64,000 nt of DNA from Anaerotignum propionicum. GTDB taxonomy: Bacteria > Bacillota > Clostridia > Lachnospirales > Anaerotignaceae. Shown one piece after another: positions 1-9,000 of this stretch; positions within the stretch are counted from its first letter, which is position 1; each line of letters begins with the position of its first letter. The notes beneath the pieces were generated by a model that worked only from the letters and a program-made list of their open reading frames with translations, was not told the DNA's origin and made no database searches. Both the position numbers and the translations under genes were made by a program. The stretch lies in the NCBI RefSeq assembly GCF_024461735.1, contig NZ_JANGAD010000001.1, forward strand, positions 124,001-188,000, read 5' to 3'.

Positions 1-1
1 T

Positions 2-166
2 GAGCGTATTATATATGAAGATTTTGTATGTTTTGAAGAAATGTGCCATGAATTGAAAAGCACCCTTATGGGTGATTTGAAAGAGATTTATAAAGACTCT
101 CCGAATATCAGTGAAAAAAGATATGAAAGATTTCGTAAACTTGGTAGCTGGAGGGAAAACAAATAA
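2..166 (+). CDS. C-terminal fragment of an unidentified protein
   Basis: An open frame enters from the left edge and stops with TAA at 164-166, giving the last 54 residues of a protein. The tail is charged (ends near RFRKLGSWRENK) and has no motif I recognise. An intrinsic terminator follows 7 bases later, which supports this being the true end of a gene. A phage-type holin lies next, so it could belong to a prophage remnant, but nothing in the fragment itself shows this. Confidence 0.5.
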   Translation, partial: ERIIYEDFVCFEEMCHELKSTLMGDLKEIYKDSPNISEKRYERFRKLGSWRENK

Positions 167-172
167 GACATG

Positions 173-207
173 AAACCGCTTTTCTTTTTAGAAAGGCGGT
201 TTTTTCA
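173..207 (+). terminator. Intrinsic terminator after the edge gene
   Basis: A 12-bp stem (AAACCGCTTTTC pairing with GAAAGGCGGTTT, one G-U pair) has a short loop and runs into six T. Confidence 0.75.
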
Positions 208-423
208 TGGAGATAAGAACTGCTTTTTTCAATCCTATCCTACTCTATTTTAATTATTTGAAATACTACGACTTAAATGATTATATATTATTAAATAGAC
301 GATGTCCTTAAAAAGTACCACATTACGGTACCTTTACCATATTCATTGACTTGTTTCTGTATAAGGGAATTGGTGATAAAATATTTAAAATTATAATGAA
401 TTAAGAAAAGAGAGATGTGGAAA

Positions 424-720
424 ATGAAGATAAACTGGAAGGTACGTTTTAAAAATCCCTATTTTTGGATTGGTTTGTTTGGGGTAATTATGTCAACCAT
501 AGGAGCAAAACCGGAGGATTTTACCAGTTGGGCTTTGGTTTTGGAAGAAATAAAGAATGTATTAGGCAATCCATTTTTATTGTTTAGTGTAATTTTGGCT
601 GTGATTGGGGTAGTAACTGACCCAACAACAAAAGGTGTTTGCGATAGCAGGCAGGCGCTCAGTTATTCGAAACCTAGGGATGATACTACAAACCAGTCTG
701 ATACAAATAATAAGGTGTAA
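424..720 (+). CDS. Orphan phage holin, phi LC3 / Phage_holin_1 family
   Basis: A small membrane protein of 98 residues starting MKINWKVRFKNP. The family is recognised from the opening NWKVRFKNPYFW, two hydrophobic segments (about residues 12-27 and 46-65) and the following VTDPTTKGVCDSRQAL, typical of phi LC3-type holins. Such holins make pores for phage endolysin. I chose ATG 424 because GAGAG lies about 10 bases upstream; ATG 415 sits directly on that purine run. No endolysin, tail or capsid gene is near, so it is a solitary remnant or a domesticated holin. The tail after the usual motif (YSKPRDDTTNQSDTNNKV) is polar and low in complexity. Confidence 0.75.
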   Translation: MKINWKVRFKNPYFWIGLFGVIMSTIGAKPEDFTSWALVLEEIKNVLGNPFLLFSVILAVIGVVTDPTTKGVCDSRQALSYSKPRDDTTNQSDTNNKV

Positions 721-742
721 GATGCAGTCTTCTGAAAAATAG

Positions 743-776
743 AACCCCCTAACCTTTGAGCTAGGAGGTTGAAATT
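743..776 (+). terminator. Weak hairpin after the holin
   Basis: Arms at 743-751 and 762-770 pair with one mismatch. Only a short T-poor tail follows, so termination would be inefficient. Confidence 0.3.
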
Positions 777-808
777 TATAAATATACATTTAATTTGGTC
801 AGGTATAA

Positions 809-831
809 CAGGATTGTTGACAATTTAGATT
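809..831 (+). repeat. Copy 1 of a 23-bp repeated regulatory-like element
   Basis: The 23 bases at 809-831 match 38139-38161, upstream of rubrerythrin, at 21 positions. Each copy holds the near-palindrome ATTGTTRACAAT. Here it also contains TTGACA (817-822) placed 17 bp before TATCCT (840-845), a plus-strand promoter-like pair pointing antisense into the end of the reductase gene. Confidence 0.5.
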
Positions 832-838
832 CTTATTA

Positions 839-2419
839 TTATCCTCTTGCGTACTTTGCCGGATACCACCGCTGGAACCATGCTGTAAAAATTCCCATGA
901 GGGCAGGAAGGATATTATTGATTATACCAATATATGGAGAGAGCGGAGTATTCATCAAGAAATAGGCCCAGACAGCTGAGTGAAGAAAAACTACACCCCA
1001 TGCGGCAGTTAATATGCGGTTTGTTCTGATGAAGAGGGGATTGGAAAAGGCACTTTCTTCCCCATAATTGGTGGCACTATAATAGGCTGTAAGTGGAATT
1101 TTGGTGAGGGAACCAATCAGCCACAACAATCCAAACAATAAGTAGCTGGCAGAGACGATAAATCTTACATTTAAGCCTAATAAGCCTGCCAGTGATATTC
1201 CTATAGCCATAGGAATGCTGATTTGTTCAAAAATAACAGGCTTGTATTTCAGCCAGAATATTGGAATCAATGCTCCAATGAAAACAGCTATGCTACTGCC
1301 GATTATGGAATGTATTGGCATACCTGCCCAGATAACAATCCATGGTGCTAGGAGAAGCAACATATTGGTTTTGCTAGGCAAAGCTGTTTGTTCTTTGGGG
1401 ACAGAAATGCCAAACAAATCATCCCATTTTAGCATAAGACTAAAATCTCCATGGACTTGATAAAGTCTTTGAAACAGTGCATCTTGCCCTGAAATCTCAT
1501 TACGAGAGATGGCCTGCCAGAGGGAGAAAGGTGTTTCGATTTTTGTGGTATATGGCTGAAATCCATGGGTGATGACTTCGGAGCCTTGCTTGGATAACAA
1601 TATTTGATAGGTTTTATCAATATCCGTATAATGAAACTCCAAAACCCGTTCTTTCCCATCGGGTTTATACAAGGCGGCCATCTGAGTTGTAAAGGAAAGA
1701 CTTTCATCTGGATGAATTTCAGCATTCTCACCTTTTACAATTCCCCAAGAGGCATCTGCCATTTTTTCAAATACATCTTGTGGAAAAAGTGGTTTTGCCA
1801 GTGCTGATTGTGTTTGTAAATGGATGCTTCCTGTGGCATACTCCCTTCCAGCACGGCGTACTATTTCCAAATAGTCGTCTGTTTGACGTTTTAGCTCAGG
1901 GATATGAAACAATTCTCCTTGTCCGCAAAGGATGGTTGCATAGTTGTTTTCTCCCAGAAAATGGTCAAACATGGAAAGAACAGAATCATAATTATGTTCA
2001 GTTGTCCAAAAACCGCAGGTTGAAATAATAAGATACTTTTGATGGGACAAATCATAGCGTTGGGGATGTGCTCCGCTTTTACTATCCTTTGCCATAAATG
2101 GTAGATTCATAGGAAGCTGTCGGTCGATAAGATTTTTAAGTCCACCGGGTATGCTAAAATAATATAACGGAAAAGACCAAATAATCACATCGGCGGCAAT
2201 GATTTTGGGAAGAATTTGTTCCATATCATCGGAGACAACACATTTTCCCGGTGTTTTATTCCAACATGCAAAACAACCAAGACAGCTTTTAATATGGGCT
2301 TTTGCCACATCAATAATCTCTGCATCTGCCCAGCTGGCTCCATCTAAAAAAGCATGGGTGAGGCACATGGTATTGCTTTGCTCTATTTTTGGTGAACCAT
2401 TTAAAACAAGAACGTTCAT
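839..2419 (-). CDS. Flavodoxin-like NAD(P)H oxidoreductase fused to an SCP2-like and a membrane domain
   Basis: 526 residues with three parts. Residues 1-210 are a flavodoxin-like NADPH:FMN reductase fold (MNVLVLNGSP phosphate loop, CLGCFACW cysteine cluster, WSFPLYYFSIPG). Residues about 240-335 resemble a sterol-carrier SCP2 fold (LEFHYTD...YQILLS...FSLWQAISRNEISGQDALFQRLYQVHGDFSLML). Residues about 350-526 carry several hydrophobic helices. Known relatives move hydride from NAD(P)H to flavin or quinone-like substrates; the SCP2 part suggests a hydrophobic ligand delivered at the membrane, which is inference. Its start overlaps the stop of the upstream PadR gene by 4 bp (ATGA), so the two are translationally coupled and the regulator probably responds to the substrate of this enzyme. 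Confidence 0.75.
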   Translation of the reverse strand: MNVLVLNGSPKIEQSNTMCLTHAFLDGASWADAEIIDVAKAHIKSCLGCFACWNKTPGKCVVSDDMEQILPKIIAADVIIWSFPLYYFSIPGGLKNLIDRQLPMNLPFMAKDSKSGAHPQRYDLSHQKYLIISTCGFWTTEHNYDSVLSMFDHFLGENNYATILCGQGELFHIPELKRQTDDYLEIVRRAGREYATGSIHLQTQSALAKPLFPQDVFEKMADASWGIVKGENAEIHPDESLSFTTQMAALYKPDGKERVLEFHYTDIDKTYQILLSKQGSEVITHGFQPYTTKIETPFSLWQAISRNEISGQDALFQRLYQVHGDFSLMLKWDDLFGISVPKEQTALPSKTNMLLLLAPWIVIWAGMPIHSIIGSSIAVFIGALIPIFWLKYKPVIFEQISIPMAIGISLAGLLGLNVRFIVSASYLLFGLLWLIGSLTKIPLTAYYSATNYGEESAFSNPLFIRTNRILTAAWGVVFLHSAVWAYFLMNTPLSPYIGIINNILPALMGIFTAWFQRWYPAKYARG

Positions 2420-2979
2420 TTCTGTGCCTCCTTTTCCAAAATTGCAATGGCTTTATCTGCCCAATGCAGTCCGGCTTCATAGTAGGACTCTCCGTAAAGC
2501 AGTGTGATTTCCCAGTACATTGATTTTCTTTCATCGCAAACCATTTCTCCATATTGGGAGATTGCAAGGTGAGCCTCTTCCAAGCCTTGCATAGCCTCTA
2601 AGCAATGTTGCCGGTATTTATCAAGCAATTCTAATGACTGTTGGGTGGTGGTTTCTCCGGCAAAGAATATGCGCATCAAAAAAGCGCTTTTCACCCGCAT
2701 GGCATCGGCAATATGGGTTTCCCCTAGAGATAACCAGTTTGCGAGTTCCTTTTTTCCCCTTTCGGTAATGGAATATACCCGCTTGTTTGGCTTTTCGCTT
2801 TGAATGATACGTTGGCTGCTCAGCCAACCGTTCGTTTCCATAGCATCCAGTTCCCGATAAATTTGGCTGGTTTTTGCTTGCCAGAAAAAAGAGAGGGAAG
2901 CCTTAAATGCCTTATCCAGTTCATATCCCGTCATAGAGGAATAATTGAGAAGTCCCAGCAGACCATGTTTTAACGACAC
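2416..2979 (-). CDS. PadR-family transcriptional regulator
   Basis: 187 residues. The N-terminal winged helix is typical of PadR (LKHGLLGLLNYSSMTGYELDKAF, then SQIYRELDAMETNGWL and KPNKRVYSITERGKKEL), followed by the C-terminal dimerisation region of the PadR/Vir type. PadR proteins usually repress their own operon and release DNA on binding a phenolic or other hydrophobic compound. The gene is first in a two-gene operon with the reductase fusion (4-bp overlap). Its ribosome binding site GGAGTG lies inside one arm of a 23-bp perfect inverted repeat, the obvious candidate operator. The family call is secure; the ligand is unknown. Confidence 0.88.
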   Translation of the reverse strand: MSLKHGLLGLLNYSSMTGYELDKAFKASLSFFWQAKTSQIYRELDAMETNGWLSSQRIIQSEKPNKRVYSITERGKKELANWLSLGETHIADAMRVKSAFLMRIFFAGETTTQQSLELLDKYRQHCLEAMQGLEEAHLAISQYGEMVCDERKSMYWEITLLYGESYYEAGLHWADKAIAILEKEAQK

Positions 2980-2984
2980 AATAA

Positions 2985-3034
2985 CACTCCTTTTGTTATA
3001 TATTCAATAAGTTGAATATATAACAAAAGGAGTG
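2985..3034 (-). promoter_or_regulatory. Perfect 23-bp inverted repeat covering the PadR gene leader and RBS
   Basis: The arms at 2985-3007 and 3012-3034 are perfect reverse complements around the 4-base loop TAAG. The core holds TATATTCAA/TTGAATATA, with AT-rich promoter-like sequence on both strands, and the outer part contains the RBS AAAAGGAGTG on the minus strand. It can act as the PadR operator; if transcribed it also forms a hairpin that hides the RBS. Confidence 0.75.
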
Positions 3035-3196
3035 AGTTGTCAAGAAATGATTTCTTTTGGTTTTTCTACTGCAATTTTTTTCATATACTAAATCTTTCAT
3101 TGAGAAAGGTATATTTGTAATTATAAATTAGGAAGAAAAAAATCATGGTGTATGAAATTGGTGAATGGGAGAAGACATTCATTGTACTTTGTTCAA

Positions 3197-3228
3197 AGAA
3201 AATAGCCGCAGTAACAAGACTGCGGCAA
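3197..3228 (-). terminator. Terminator of gpr
   Basis: GCCGCAGT (3205-3212) pairs with ACTGCGGC (3219-3226). Reading on the minus strand, the stem is followed by TATTTTCTTT. Confidence 0.7.
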
Positions 3229-3290
3229 AAAATGAAATAAATAAATTTGAGTGTTTCAGCGGTGCTTTTAAAGTTTGTTTATGTCTTGCA

Positions 3291-4304
3291 TCAGCTATAT
3301 TTACTGATATCCTCCATGGTAATGCCAGGGTGAAGGGCTATATTAATACCATTTGCAATGATATTAGAAAGTCTGTCAATAACTGCATCCACCTCTTTAG
3401 GTGTCACAAACATATTTTCTGTATAAGGATCCAGAATTTCAGTAATCATGGTATACTTTTCTTCTTCCTCCAAATCTTGCAGCATGCGGTAGAAGTCTGT
3501 GCCTTTTTTTGTTTGTTGAATCATGCTGGCTAGAATACGATCCATTGTATCGTTTACCAAAGTAGCGGCATCCACAACTGTGGGCACACCAATGGCAATT
3601 ACAGGGATACCCAAGGTTTCTTGACTTAACATCATTCGTTTATTACCCACGCCGGCACCGGGCGCAACACCTGTGTCAGACATTTGTATGGTTGCATTGA
3701 TACGGCTGGAACGTCTTGCGGCAAGGGCATCAATGGCAATTAGAAGGGTGGGCTTTACTTTTTCCACCAAACCCTTTATAATTTCTCCTGTTTCGATGCC
3801 GGTAAGCCCCATCACACCTGGGCTGATTGCCGCCACGGGACGTACCGTTCCTTCAATTTCCACAGGGAGGGCACCCTGCAAATGACGCGTAACCAAGATA
3901 CGGGAAATAACCTTTGGCCCTAAGGCATCTGGAGTAATGTTCCAGTTGCCAAGTCCGGCAACTAGGATACAGTCATCGTCCTTGGTTTTTGCCAGCTTAC
4001 GCAGCTGATCAGCCAAAAGCTTGATTATTTCTTCATGGCAATCAACGGCATTTTCTTTTAATTTTTGAGATTCAATGGTAATATATTCACCTTTGGGTTT
4101 CCCCATTGCTTTACTGCCTGCGTCATTTATAATACTTACCCTGGTTAAAGTATAGCAATCCCCTTCTTGGGTTTCCACTTTAACGCCGTTGGGTTCGTCT
4201 TCTTTTTTTTCTTGAGACTCCTGAATTAGCTCTCTTGCCTCTATGGCTAAGTCAGTTCTGATTTGAAATGTATTTTTTTCATCCACTTCCTTCAAATTTC
4301 CCAC
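3291..4304 (-). CDS. gpr: Germination protease GPR (spore protease)
   Basis: 337 residues matching the A25 family of spore proteases throughout: an N-terminal FQIRTDLAIEA segment, the RVSIINDAGSKAMGKPKGEYITIE block, and the VAGLGNWNITPDALGPKV, SPGVMGLTGIETGEI and PGAGVGNKRM blocks. GPR is made as a zymogen in the forespore and on germination cleaves small acid-soluble spore proteins. Two such substrates are in this window (43439-43663 and 57044-57265). The start is taken as GTG 4304 with AGGAAGG a few bases upstream. It is divergent from rpsT. A forespore sigma-G promoter is expected, but I could not place one convincingly. Confidence 0.95.
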   Translation of the reverse strand: MGNLKEVDEKNTFQIRTDLAIEARELIQESQEKKEDEPNGVKVETQEGDCYTLTRVSIINDAGSKAMGKPKGEYITIESQKLKENAVDCHEEIIKLLADQLRKLAKTKDDDCILVAGLGNWNITPDALGPKVISRILVTRHLQGALPVEIEGTVRPVAAISPGVMGLTGIETGEIIKGLVEKVKPTLLIAIDALAARRSSRINATIQMSDTGVAPGAGVGNKRMMLSQETLGIPVIAIGVPTVVDAATLVNDTMDRILASMIQQTKKGTDFYRMLQDLEEEEKYTMITEILDPYTENMFVTPKEVDAVIDRLSNIIANGINIALHPGITMEDISKYS

Positions 4305-4355
4305 CGTCCTTCCTGCTTTTTGCCTTATTTTTTCCCTCCATTTGAAATATATTCA

Positions 4356-4384
4356 TTGACTTATTTTCATTCATCGGGTAGAAT
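4356..4384 (+). promoter_or_regulatory. Sigma-A promoter of rpsT
   Basis: TTGACT (4356-4361), a 17-bp spacer, and TAGAAT (4379-4384). Predicted transcription start is near 4391, leaving a leader of about 160 bases. Confidence 0.7.
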
Positions 4385-4488
4385 ATATGGTGTTGAATTA
4401 ACCAAGGGATTTGAGACATAAAATATCCCAAGCCGTGTCGTAGGAGATGAAGCTCCTTAAAGGTGGTTAATATTGTAGTAATAAAAAG

Positions 4489-4506
4489 CGATATTCCCCA
4501 ATATCG
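4489..4506 (+). other. Small leader hairpin upstream of rpsT
   Basis: CGATATT-CCCC-AATATCG is a perfect 7-bp hairpin about 42 bases before the rpsT start, preceded by AGGAG/CTCCT at 4442-4457. A role in autogenous control by S20 is possible but not shown. Confidence 0.35.
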
Positions 4507-4548
4507 GAAACCACAGAAAATGAATGATTTAACTAGGAGGAAAACACA

Positions 4549-4809
4549 GTGGCAAATATTAAATCCGCTAAGAAAAGAATTAAAGTAATCAGCAAAAAAA
4601 CTTTGAGAAATAAAATGATTAAATCTCAGGTTAAAACAGCTATGAAAAAAGTAATCGTAGCAGTGAATGCAGGCGATAAAGACATCGCTTCCGCAGCTTT
4701 GAAGAATGCTACCTCTGTAATTGACAGAGCATATATGAAGGGCATCTATCACAAGAATGCAGTTGCTAGAAAAAAATCTTCTTTAACAAAATTGGTTAAT
4801 AGCCTGTAA
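4549..4809 (+). CDS. rpsT: 30S ribosomal protein S20
   Basis: 86 residues with the S20 signature: MANIKSAKKRIKVISKK at the start, KSQVKTAMKK in the middle and the terminal GIYHKNAVARKKSSLTKLVN. Strongly basic and helical, it binds 16S rRNA early in 30S assembly. Translation starts at GTG 4549, with TAGGAGG 8-14 bases upstream; a non-ATG start is common for this gene. It is monocistronic, between its own promoter and a strong terminator. Confidence 0.98.
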   Translation: MANIKSAKKRIKVISKKTLRNKMIKSQVKTAMKKVIVAVNAGDKDIASAALKNATSVIDRAYMKGIYHKNAVARKKSSLTKLVNSL

Positions 4810-4822
4810 TTTTTTAAGTCCT

Positions 4823-4865
4823 AAAGGGATACCCTACGTATGATCGGGTATCCCTTATTTTTTTG
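4823..4865 (+). terminator. Terminator of rpsT
   Basis: A perfect 11-bp stem, AAGGGATACCC (4824-4834) with GGGTATCCCTT (4846-4856), followed by A and seven T. Confidence 0.9.
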
Positions 4866-4984
4866 AATACTGAAATCTTAATCTTAATACTCATTTTATT
4901 ATGTACAAAGTTTTGTGAAAGTTGAGTGGGGATTGAATTCCCAATGCAATATTTTATGAAACATATGGAATTTGGAGGAATCTT

Positions 4985-5398
4985 ATGGATAGTAGAATTG
5001 AAAAAGTGATGGAAAATCATCACAAGGGTTATAATTGTTCACAGGCTGTAGCATGTGCCTATTGTGATTTGTTTGGTGTGGAGGAGAAGGACGCCTTTCG
5101 TGCCGTTGAGTGTTTTGGTAGAGGCATGGGGATTATGGGGCCTTGCGGGGCTGTTTCTGCCATGGCGTATTTAGTAGGGCTAAAGGTTTCTGATGTCAAT
5201 TTAGAAAACCCAAAGAGTAAAGTTAACAGCTATAACACATTAAAGCCAATGACTCAGGCATTTGTTGATAAAAATCAATCTTTGGAATGCAGAACCCTGA
5301 AAGGCATGGATACTGGGGTAGTTTTGCGCAGCTGCCCGGGTTGTATGCAGGATGCGGCGGAAATTATTGAATCGTACCTTTTAAATGAGGGCAAATAA
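4985..5398 (+). CDS. C_GCAxxG_C_C family redox-type protein
   Basis: 137 residues with the pattern that names the family: a first cysteine in YNCSQAVACAYC, then GIMGPCGAVSAM (the GCAxxG block), and late cysteines in ECRTL and SCPGCMQDA. Members are small cytosolic proteins of Firmicutes and other anaerobes, thought to bind a metal or act in redox chemistry; none has an agreed function. The start at 4985 follows TTTGGAGGAATCTT. The gene stands alone between two terminators. Confidence 0.88.
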   Translation: MDSRIEKVMENHHKGYNCSQAVACAYCDLFGVEEKDAFRAVECFGRGMGIMGPCGAVSAMAYLVGLKVSDVNLENPKSKVNSYNTLKPMTQAFVDKNQSLECRTLKGMDTGVVLRSCPGCMQDAAEIIESYLLNEGK

Positions 5399-5424
5399 TT
5401 GCTGAAAATCTTAGATACAAATAG

Positions 5425-5465
5425 AAACCACTGGTATATGAAACATATCCAGTGGTTTTTCTTTT
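5425..5465 (+). terminator. Terminator after the C_GCAxxG_C_C gene
   Basis: AAACCACTGG and CCAGTGGTTT extend into TATATG/CATAT with one bulge, then TTTCTTTT. Confidence 0.85.
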
Positions 5466-5705
5466 AATGATTTTTTTCTGAAGATGTGGTATAATAATCT
5501 CATGGTTAATTTTGGACAATTGTTTGGTTTTGCGTTAAAAATACTGGAAGTTATACGTTATTTTGATGCAAGACTTATTTTTATTCCATTATTCTATAGT
5601 TTTTGATGAGGGCATTAAAAAGGTAGATTTTTTTTCCACTATATATAACAAATTCTAAAGCGGTGTTCATTTTGAAATAGAAACATATTTAAAAGGAGGG
5701 CTTTT

Positions 5706-7007
5706 ATGAATATTGTGGATATAATTATAAAAAAAAGAGAGGGCAGTCGATTATCAAATGAAGAAATTTCATATTTTGTAAAGGGTGTGACAGATGGCAG
5801 CTTGCCTGACTATCAAATAGCCGCTTTTTTGATGGCCGCGTTCCTTAAAAAAATGGATGCAGAAGAGACTGCCTGCCTGACCATGGAGATGGCGCAATCC
5901 GGCGGGATGTTTGACTTTTCTCAAGTAGAAGGTTTTAAGGCGGATAAACATAGTACAGGAGGCGTTGCGGATACGACGACGCTGATTTTGGCACCTTTGG
6001 TAGCCTCGGTTGGTGTCCCTGTGATAAAAATGAGCGGGAGAGGTCTTGGATTTTCTGGAGGAACAATAGATAAATTGGAATCTATCCCTGGTTTTCAAGT
6101 AAACGTGAGTGAAAAAGAAGCAATTGCTTATGCACAGGAAAGTAATATCGTATTAATGAGCCAAACGGACGATTTAACCCCAGCAGACAAAAAATTATAT
6201 GCCCTGCGGGATGTTACGGGGACGGTAGACAGCATTCCCTTGATTGCGGCAAGCATTATGTCTAAAAAGATTGCCGCAGGGGCGGATGGCATTGTTTTAG
6301 ACGTGAAATGTGGCAGTGGCGCTTTTATGCAGGACTTGGAATCGGCAGAGACCCTTGCCTCCATTATGGTTGAGATGGGAAGGCATGTTGGTCGAAAGGT
6401 TACTGCTGTCATTAGTGGCATGGATCAGCCTTTAGGGATGAATATTGGCAACAGCTTGGAAGTGATTGAAGCAATTGAAGTTTTAAAAGGAAATGTTGGC
6501 GGTGATTTGCTAGAGGTTTCCCTTACTTTGGGGGCTTATATGATTCTGATGGCTGGGCGTGTAAACAGCATAGATCAAGGGAAATATTTATTACAGCATC
6601 ACATTAAAAATGGAATGGGACTGGATAAGTTTCGGGAGCTTTTGGTACAGCAGGGTGGAAATCCTGCAATCATTGAGGATTATTCCTTACTTCCTTTATC
6701 CGCCTGTAAAGCCACTGTTTTTGCTCAGCAGGAAGGCTATCTAAATCATATGAATACTGCTTTAATTGGAAGAGCCTCCTTAGAAACAGGGGCAGGGCGT
6801 GCCTATAAGGAGCAGCCTTTGGATTTTGGTGCAGGGATTATTATGAAAAAACGCTTGGGTGATAGCGTAAAGGTTGGAGAGCCCTTGGCGGAGATTTTTG
6901 CAGCCAGTGATGAAAAGTGTGAAAATGCAGCAAAATATTTACAACAGGCAATTACAATCGGGATGCAAAGGCAACCACTGCCTCCATTGATACTAAAAAC
7001 GATTTGA
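5706..7007 (+). CDS. pdp: Pyrimidine-nucleoside phosphorylase
   Basis: 433 residues, the usual length of the thymidine/pyrimidine-nucleoside phosphorylase family. The family signature is plain: [13 protein letters not shown] at the N-terminus, [17 protein letters not shown] (phosphate-binding region) and [23 protein letters not shown]. It splits uridine, deoxyuridine or thymidine with phosphate into base and (deoxy)ribose 1-phosphate. The start at 5706 follows AAAAGGAGGG. The next gene, deoB, begins 20 bases after its stop and converts the sugar phosphate, so this is a nucleoside salvage operon. Sequence alone does not settle uridine versus thymidine preference. Confidence 0.95.
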   Translation: MNIVDIIIKKREGSRLSNEEISYFVKGVTDGSLPDYQIAAFLMAAFLKKMDAEETACLTMEMAQSGGMFDFSQVEGFKADKHSTGGVADTTTLILAPLVASVGVPVIKMSGRGLGFSGGTIDKLESIPGFQVNVSEKEAIAYAQESNIVLMSQTDDLTPADKKLYALRDVTGTVDSIPLIAASIMSKKIAAGADGIVLDVKCGSGAFMQDLESAETLASIMVEMGRHVGRKVTAVISGMDQPLGMNIGNSLEVIEAIEVLKGNVGGDLLEVSLTLGAYMILMAGRVNSIDQGKYLLQHHIKNGMGLDKFRELLVQQGGNPAIIEDYSLLPLSACKATVFAQQEGYLNHMNTALIGRASLETGAGRAYKEQPLDFGAGIIMKKRLGDSVKVGEPLAEIFAASDEKCENAAKYLQQAITIGMQRQPLPPLILKTI

Positions 7008-7027
7008 GTTTGGAAAGGACGATGCTT

Positions 7028-8206
7028 ATGAAAAGAGCAATTATTGTTGTATTAGATAGTGTGGGAATTGGTGAATTACCTGATGCTAAGGATTTTGGCG
7101 ATGTTGGCAGTAATACCTTGGTGAATATCAAGAAGGTACGCCCACAAACAGAATTGAAAAATATGAGTGCCCTAGGGCTTGGCAATATTCAAGGTGAGGA
7201 CATTCATCTTTTGGGTAAAACGGATGCGCCTCTAGGGGCATTTGGTAAAATGGCTGAAAAATCCATTGGTAAAGATACCACTACAGGCCATTGGGAAATG
7301 GCGGGGATCATTACAGCAAAGCCATTTCCGACCTTTACGAAAACCGGTTTCCCAAAAGAGGTAATGGATGCCTTTGAGCAAGCCATCGGAACAAAAACAC
7401 TGGGGAACATAGCGGCATCCGGTACGCAGATTATTCAGGATTTGGGTGATGAGCATGTAAAGACAGGCTATCCTATTGTTTATACCTCTGCGGACAGTGT
7501 TTTTCAAATTGCCGCACATGAGGAAGTGATTTCCGTTGAAAAGCTTTATGACATGTGCCAAAAAGCTAGGGAAATCTTAACGGGTGAGTACGGTGTAGCC
7601 CGTGTCATTGCTCGTCCCTTTGTGGGAGAGGCAGGCAATTATACAAGGACAAAGAATAGAAGAGACTTTTCTTTACCTCCTACAGGAACTACATTTTTGG
7701 ATTTGGCCAAGGAAAAGGGTCTTAATGTGACTGCCGTTGGGAAAATCGAAGATATTTTTGAGCACAGAGGCATTACCCGTGCTGACCATACCACAAATAA
7801 TAATGAGGGTATTGAAAAGACTATTTTCTATACGAAAGAAGAGTTTGAAGGAATTCTCTTTACCAATTTGGTGGATACCGATATGATTTATGGCCATCGC
7901 AATGATGTGGAAGGGTATGCAGGTGCTTTGGAGTATTTTGACAGCGAGCTGCCTGAGATTATTGCCCAAATGAAGGAGGAGGATATTCTCTTTATTACTG
8001 CTGACCACGGATGTGACCCCACAACCCCCAGCACAGACCATTCCAGAGAGTATGTGCCTTTGCTGGTATATGGAAAAAATGTAAAATCGGGTGTGGATTT
8101 AGGTGTACGTAAATCCTTTGCTGATTTAGGTCAGACAATTTCTGATTATTTGGGTCTTCATGCAAGCTTTGAAGCAGAGAGCTTTTTGAATGAGATTTTG
8201 AAGTAA
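7028..8206 (+). CDS. deoB: Phosphopentomutase
   Basis: 392 residues. DeoB of the alkaline-phosphatase superfamily: metal-binding [14 protein letters not shown] near the start, the catalytic region [12 protein letters not shown], and C-terminal [26 protein letters not shown]. It interconverts (deoxy)ribose 1- and 5-phosphate, feeding the product of the upstream phosphorylase into central metabolism. ATG 7028 gives 9-base spacing from GGAAAGGA; ATG 7022 would be too close and TTG 7004 lies inside the end of pdp. Confidence 0.96.
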   Translation: MKRAIIVVLDSVGIGELPDAKDFGDVGSNTLVNIKKVRPQTELKNMSALGLGNIQGEDIHLLGKTDAPLGAFGKMAEKSIGKDTTTGHWEMAGIITAKPFPTFTKTGFPKEVMDAFEQAIGTKTLGNIAASGTQIIQDLGDEHVKTGYPIVYTSADSVFQIAAHEEVISVEKLYDMCQKAREILTGEYGVARVIARPFVGEAGNYTRTKNRRDFSLPPTGTTFLDLAKEKGLNVTAVGKIEDIFEHRGITRADHTTNNNEGIEKTIFYTKEEFEGILFTNLVDTDMIYGHRNDVEGYAGALEYFDSELPEIIAQMKEEDILFITADHGCDPTTPSTDHSREYVPLLVYGKNVKSGVDLGVRKSFADLGQTISDYLGLHASFEAESFLNEILK

Positions 8207-8220
8207 ATGATTTGGATGAA

Positions 8221-8253
8221 AAGGGCGGTTCTTAGGAACCGCCTTATTTTTTT
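8221..8253 (+). terminator. Terminator of pdp-deoB
   Basis: AAGGGCGGTTC pairs with GAACCGCCTT (one bulge) around a TTAG loop, then seven T. Confidence 0.9.
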
Positions 8254-8369
8254 GAATGCTTTATTTGAAATTATATTATTTTTATTCAATTTAATGATGA
8301 CGATAAAAATTTGGTGACAATTGGTTCATATGGGTGTACAATCAAAAAAACGACGGAAGGATGACAAAA

Positions 8370-8927
8370 ATGGATAAAAAAATCACTCTTCGCTTGGCTT
8401 CTGCATCAGATGCAGAACGGATTTTGGCTATATATGCCCCTTATGTTACAGATACGACAGTTACTTTTGAGTATGAAGTTCCTACGGTGCAGGAATTTGC
8501 TTTCCGCATTGTTAATATACTGCAAAAATACCCTTATTATGTAGCTTTAGTGGATGGTGAAATCGTAGGGTATTGTTATGCTGCTCCGTTTCGTGGACGT
8601 GCAGCATATGATTGGTCAGTAGAAACAACGATTTATATTAAACAGGATTTTCGTGGCTACGGTGTTGGCTCTATGCTTTATTCTGCGCTGGAGGCGACAT
8701 TAAGAACCCAAGGGGTTTTGACTATGATTTCTTGTATTGCTTATCCCAATCCTCCCAGCAATGCGTTCCATGAAAAAATGGGTTTTTGCAAGGTGGGTCA
8801 TTTTTCCCAGAGTGGTTACAAACTTGGACAGTGGGTTGATATTGTTTGGTTTGAAAAGCATATAGGAGAACATGATGCAATTCCCTCATCGGTCATCCCT
8901 TTTTCTATGCTTGGTAAAAATGAATAA
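8370..8927 (+). CDS. GNAT N-acetyltransferase, phosphinothricin-acetyltransferase type
   Basis: 185 residues. The fold and motif order match the bar/pat group: ITLRLASASDAERILAIYAPYV, then TVTFEYEVPT, VDGEIVGYCYAAPFRGRAAYDWSVETTIYI, the acetyl-CoA loop QDFRGYGVGSMLYSAL, and NPPSNAFHEKMGF near the end. These enzymes acetylate amino groups of small molecules such as phosphinothricin or methionine sulfone; housekeeping targets are often unknown. ATG 8370 has 9-base spacing from GGAAGG (8355-8360); the in-frame ATG 8361 abuts that site. Confidence 0.88.
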   Translation: MDKKITLRLASASDAERILAIYAPYVTDTTVTFEYEVPTVQEFAFRIVNILQKYPYYVALVDGEIVGYCYAAPFRGRAAYDWSVETTIYIKQDFRGYGVGSMLYSALEATLRTQGVLTMISCIAYPNPPSNAFHEKMGFCKVGHFSQSGYKLGQWVDIVWFEKHIGEHDAIPSSVIPFSMLGKNE

Positions 8928-9000
8928 GCTTATTTTGCAGTATACAAAAAAAGATATGTTTTTGAGCTTAGTTTAAAATAGAATCAGCATACATAAAATG

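Noticed and set aside
3165..3533. Plus-strand frame overlapping gpr
   Set aside because: It is antisense to the conserved 3' part of gpr, has no family match, and contains the gpr terminator.
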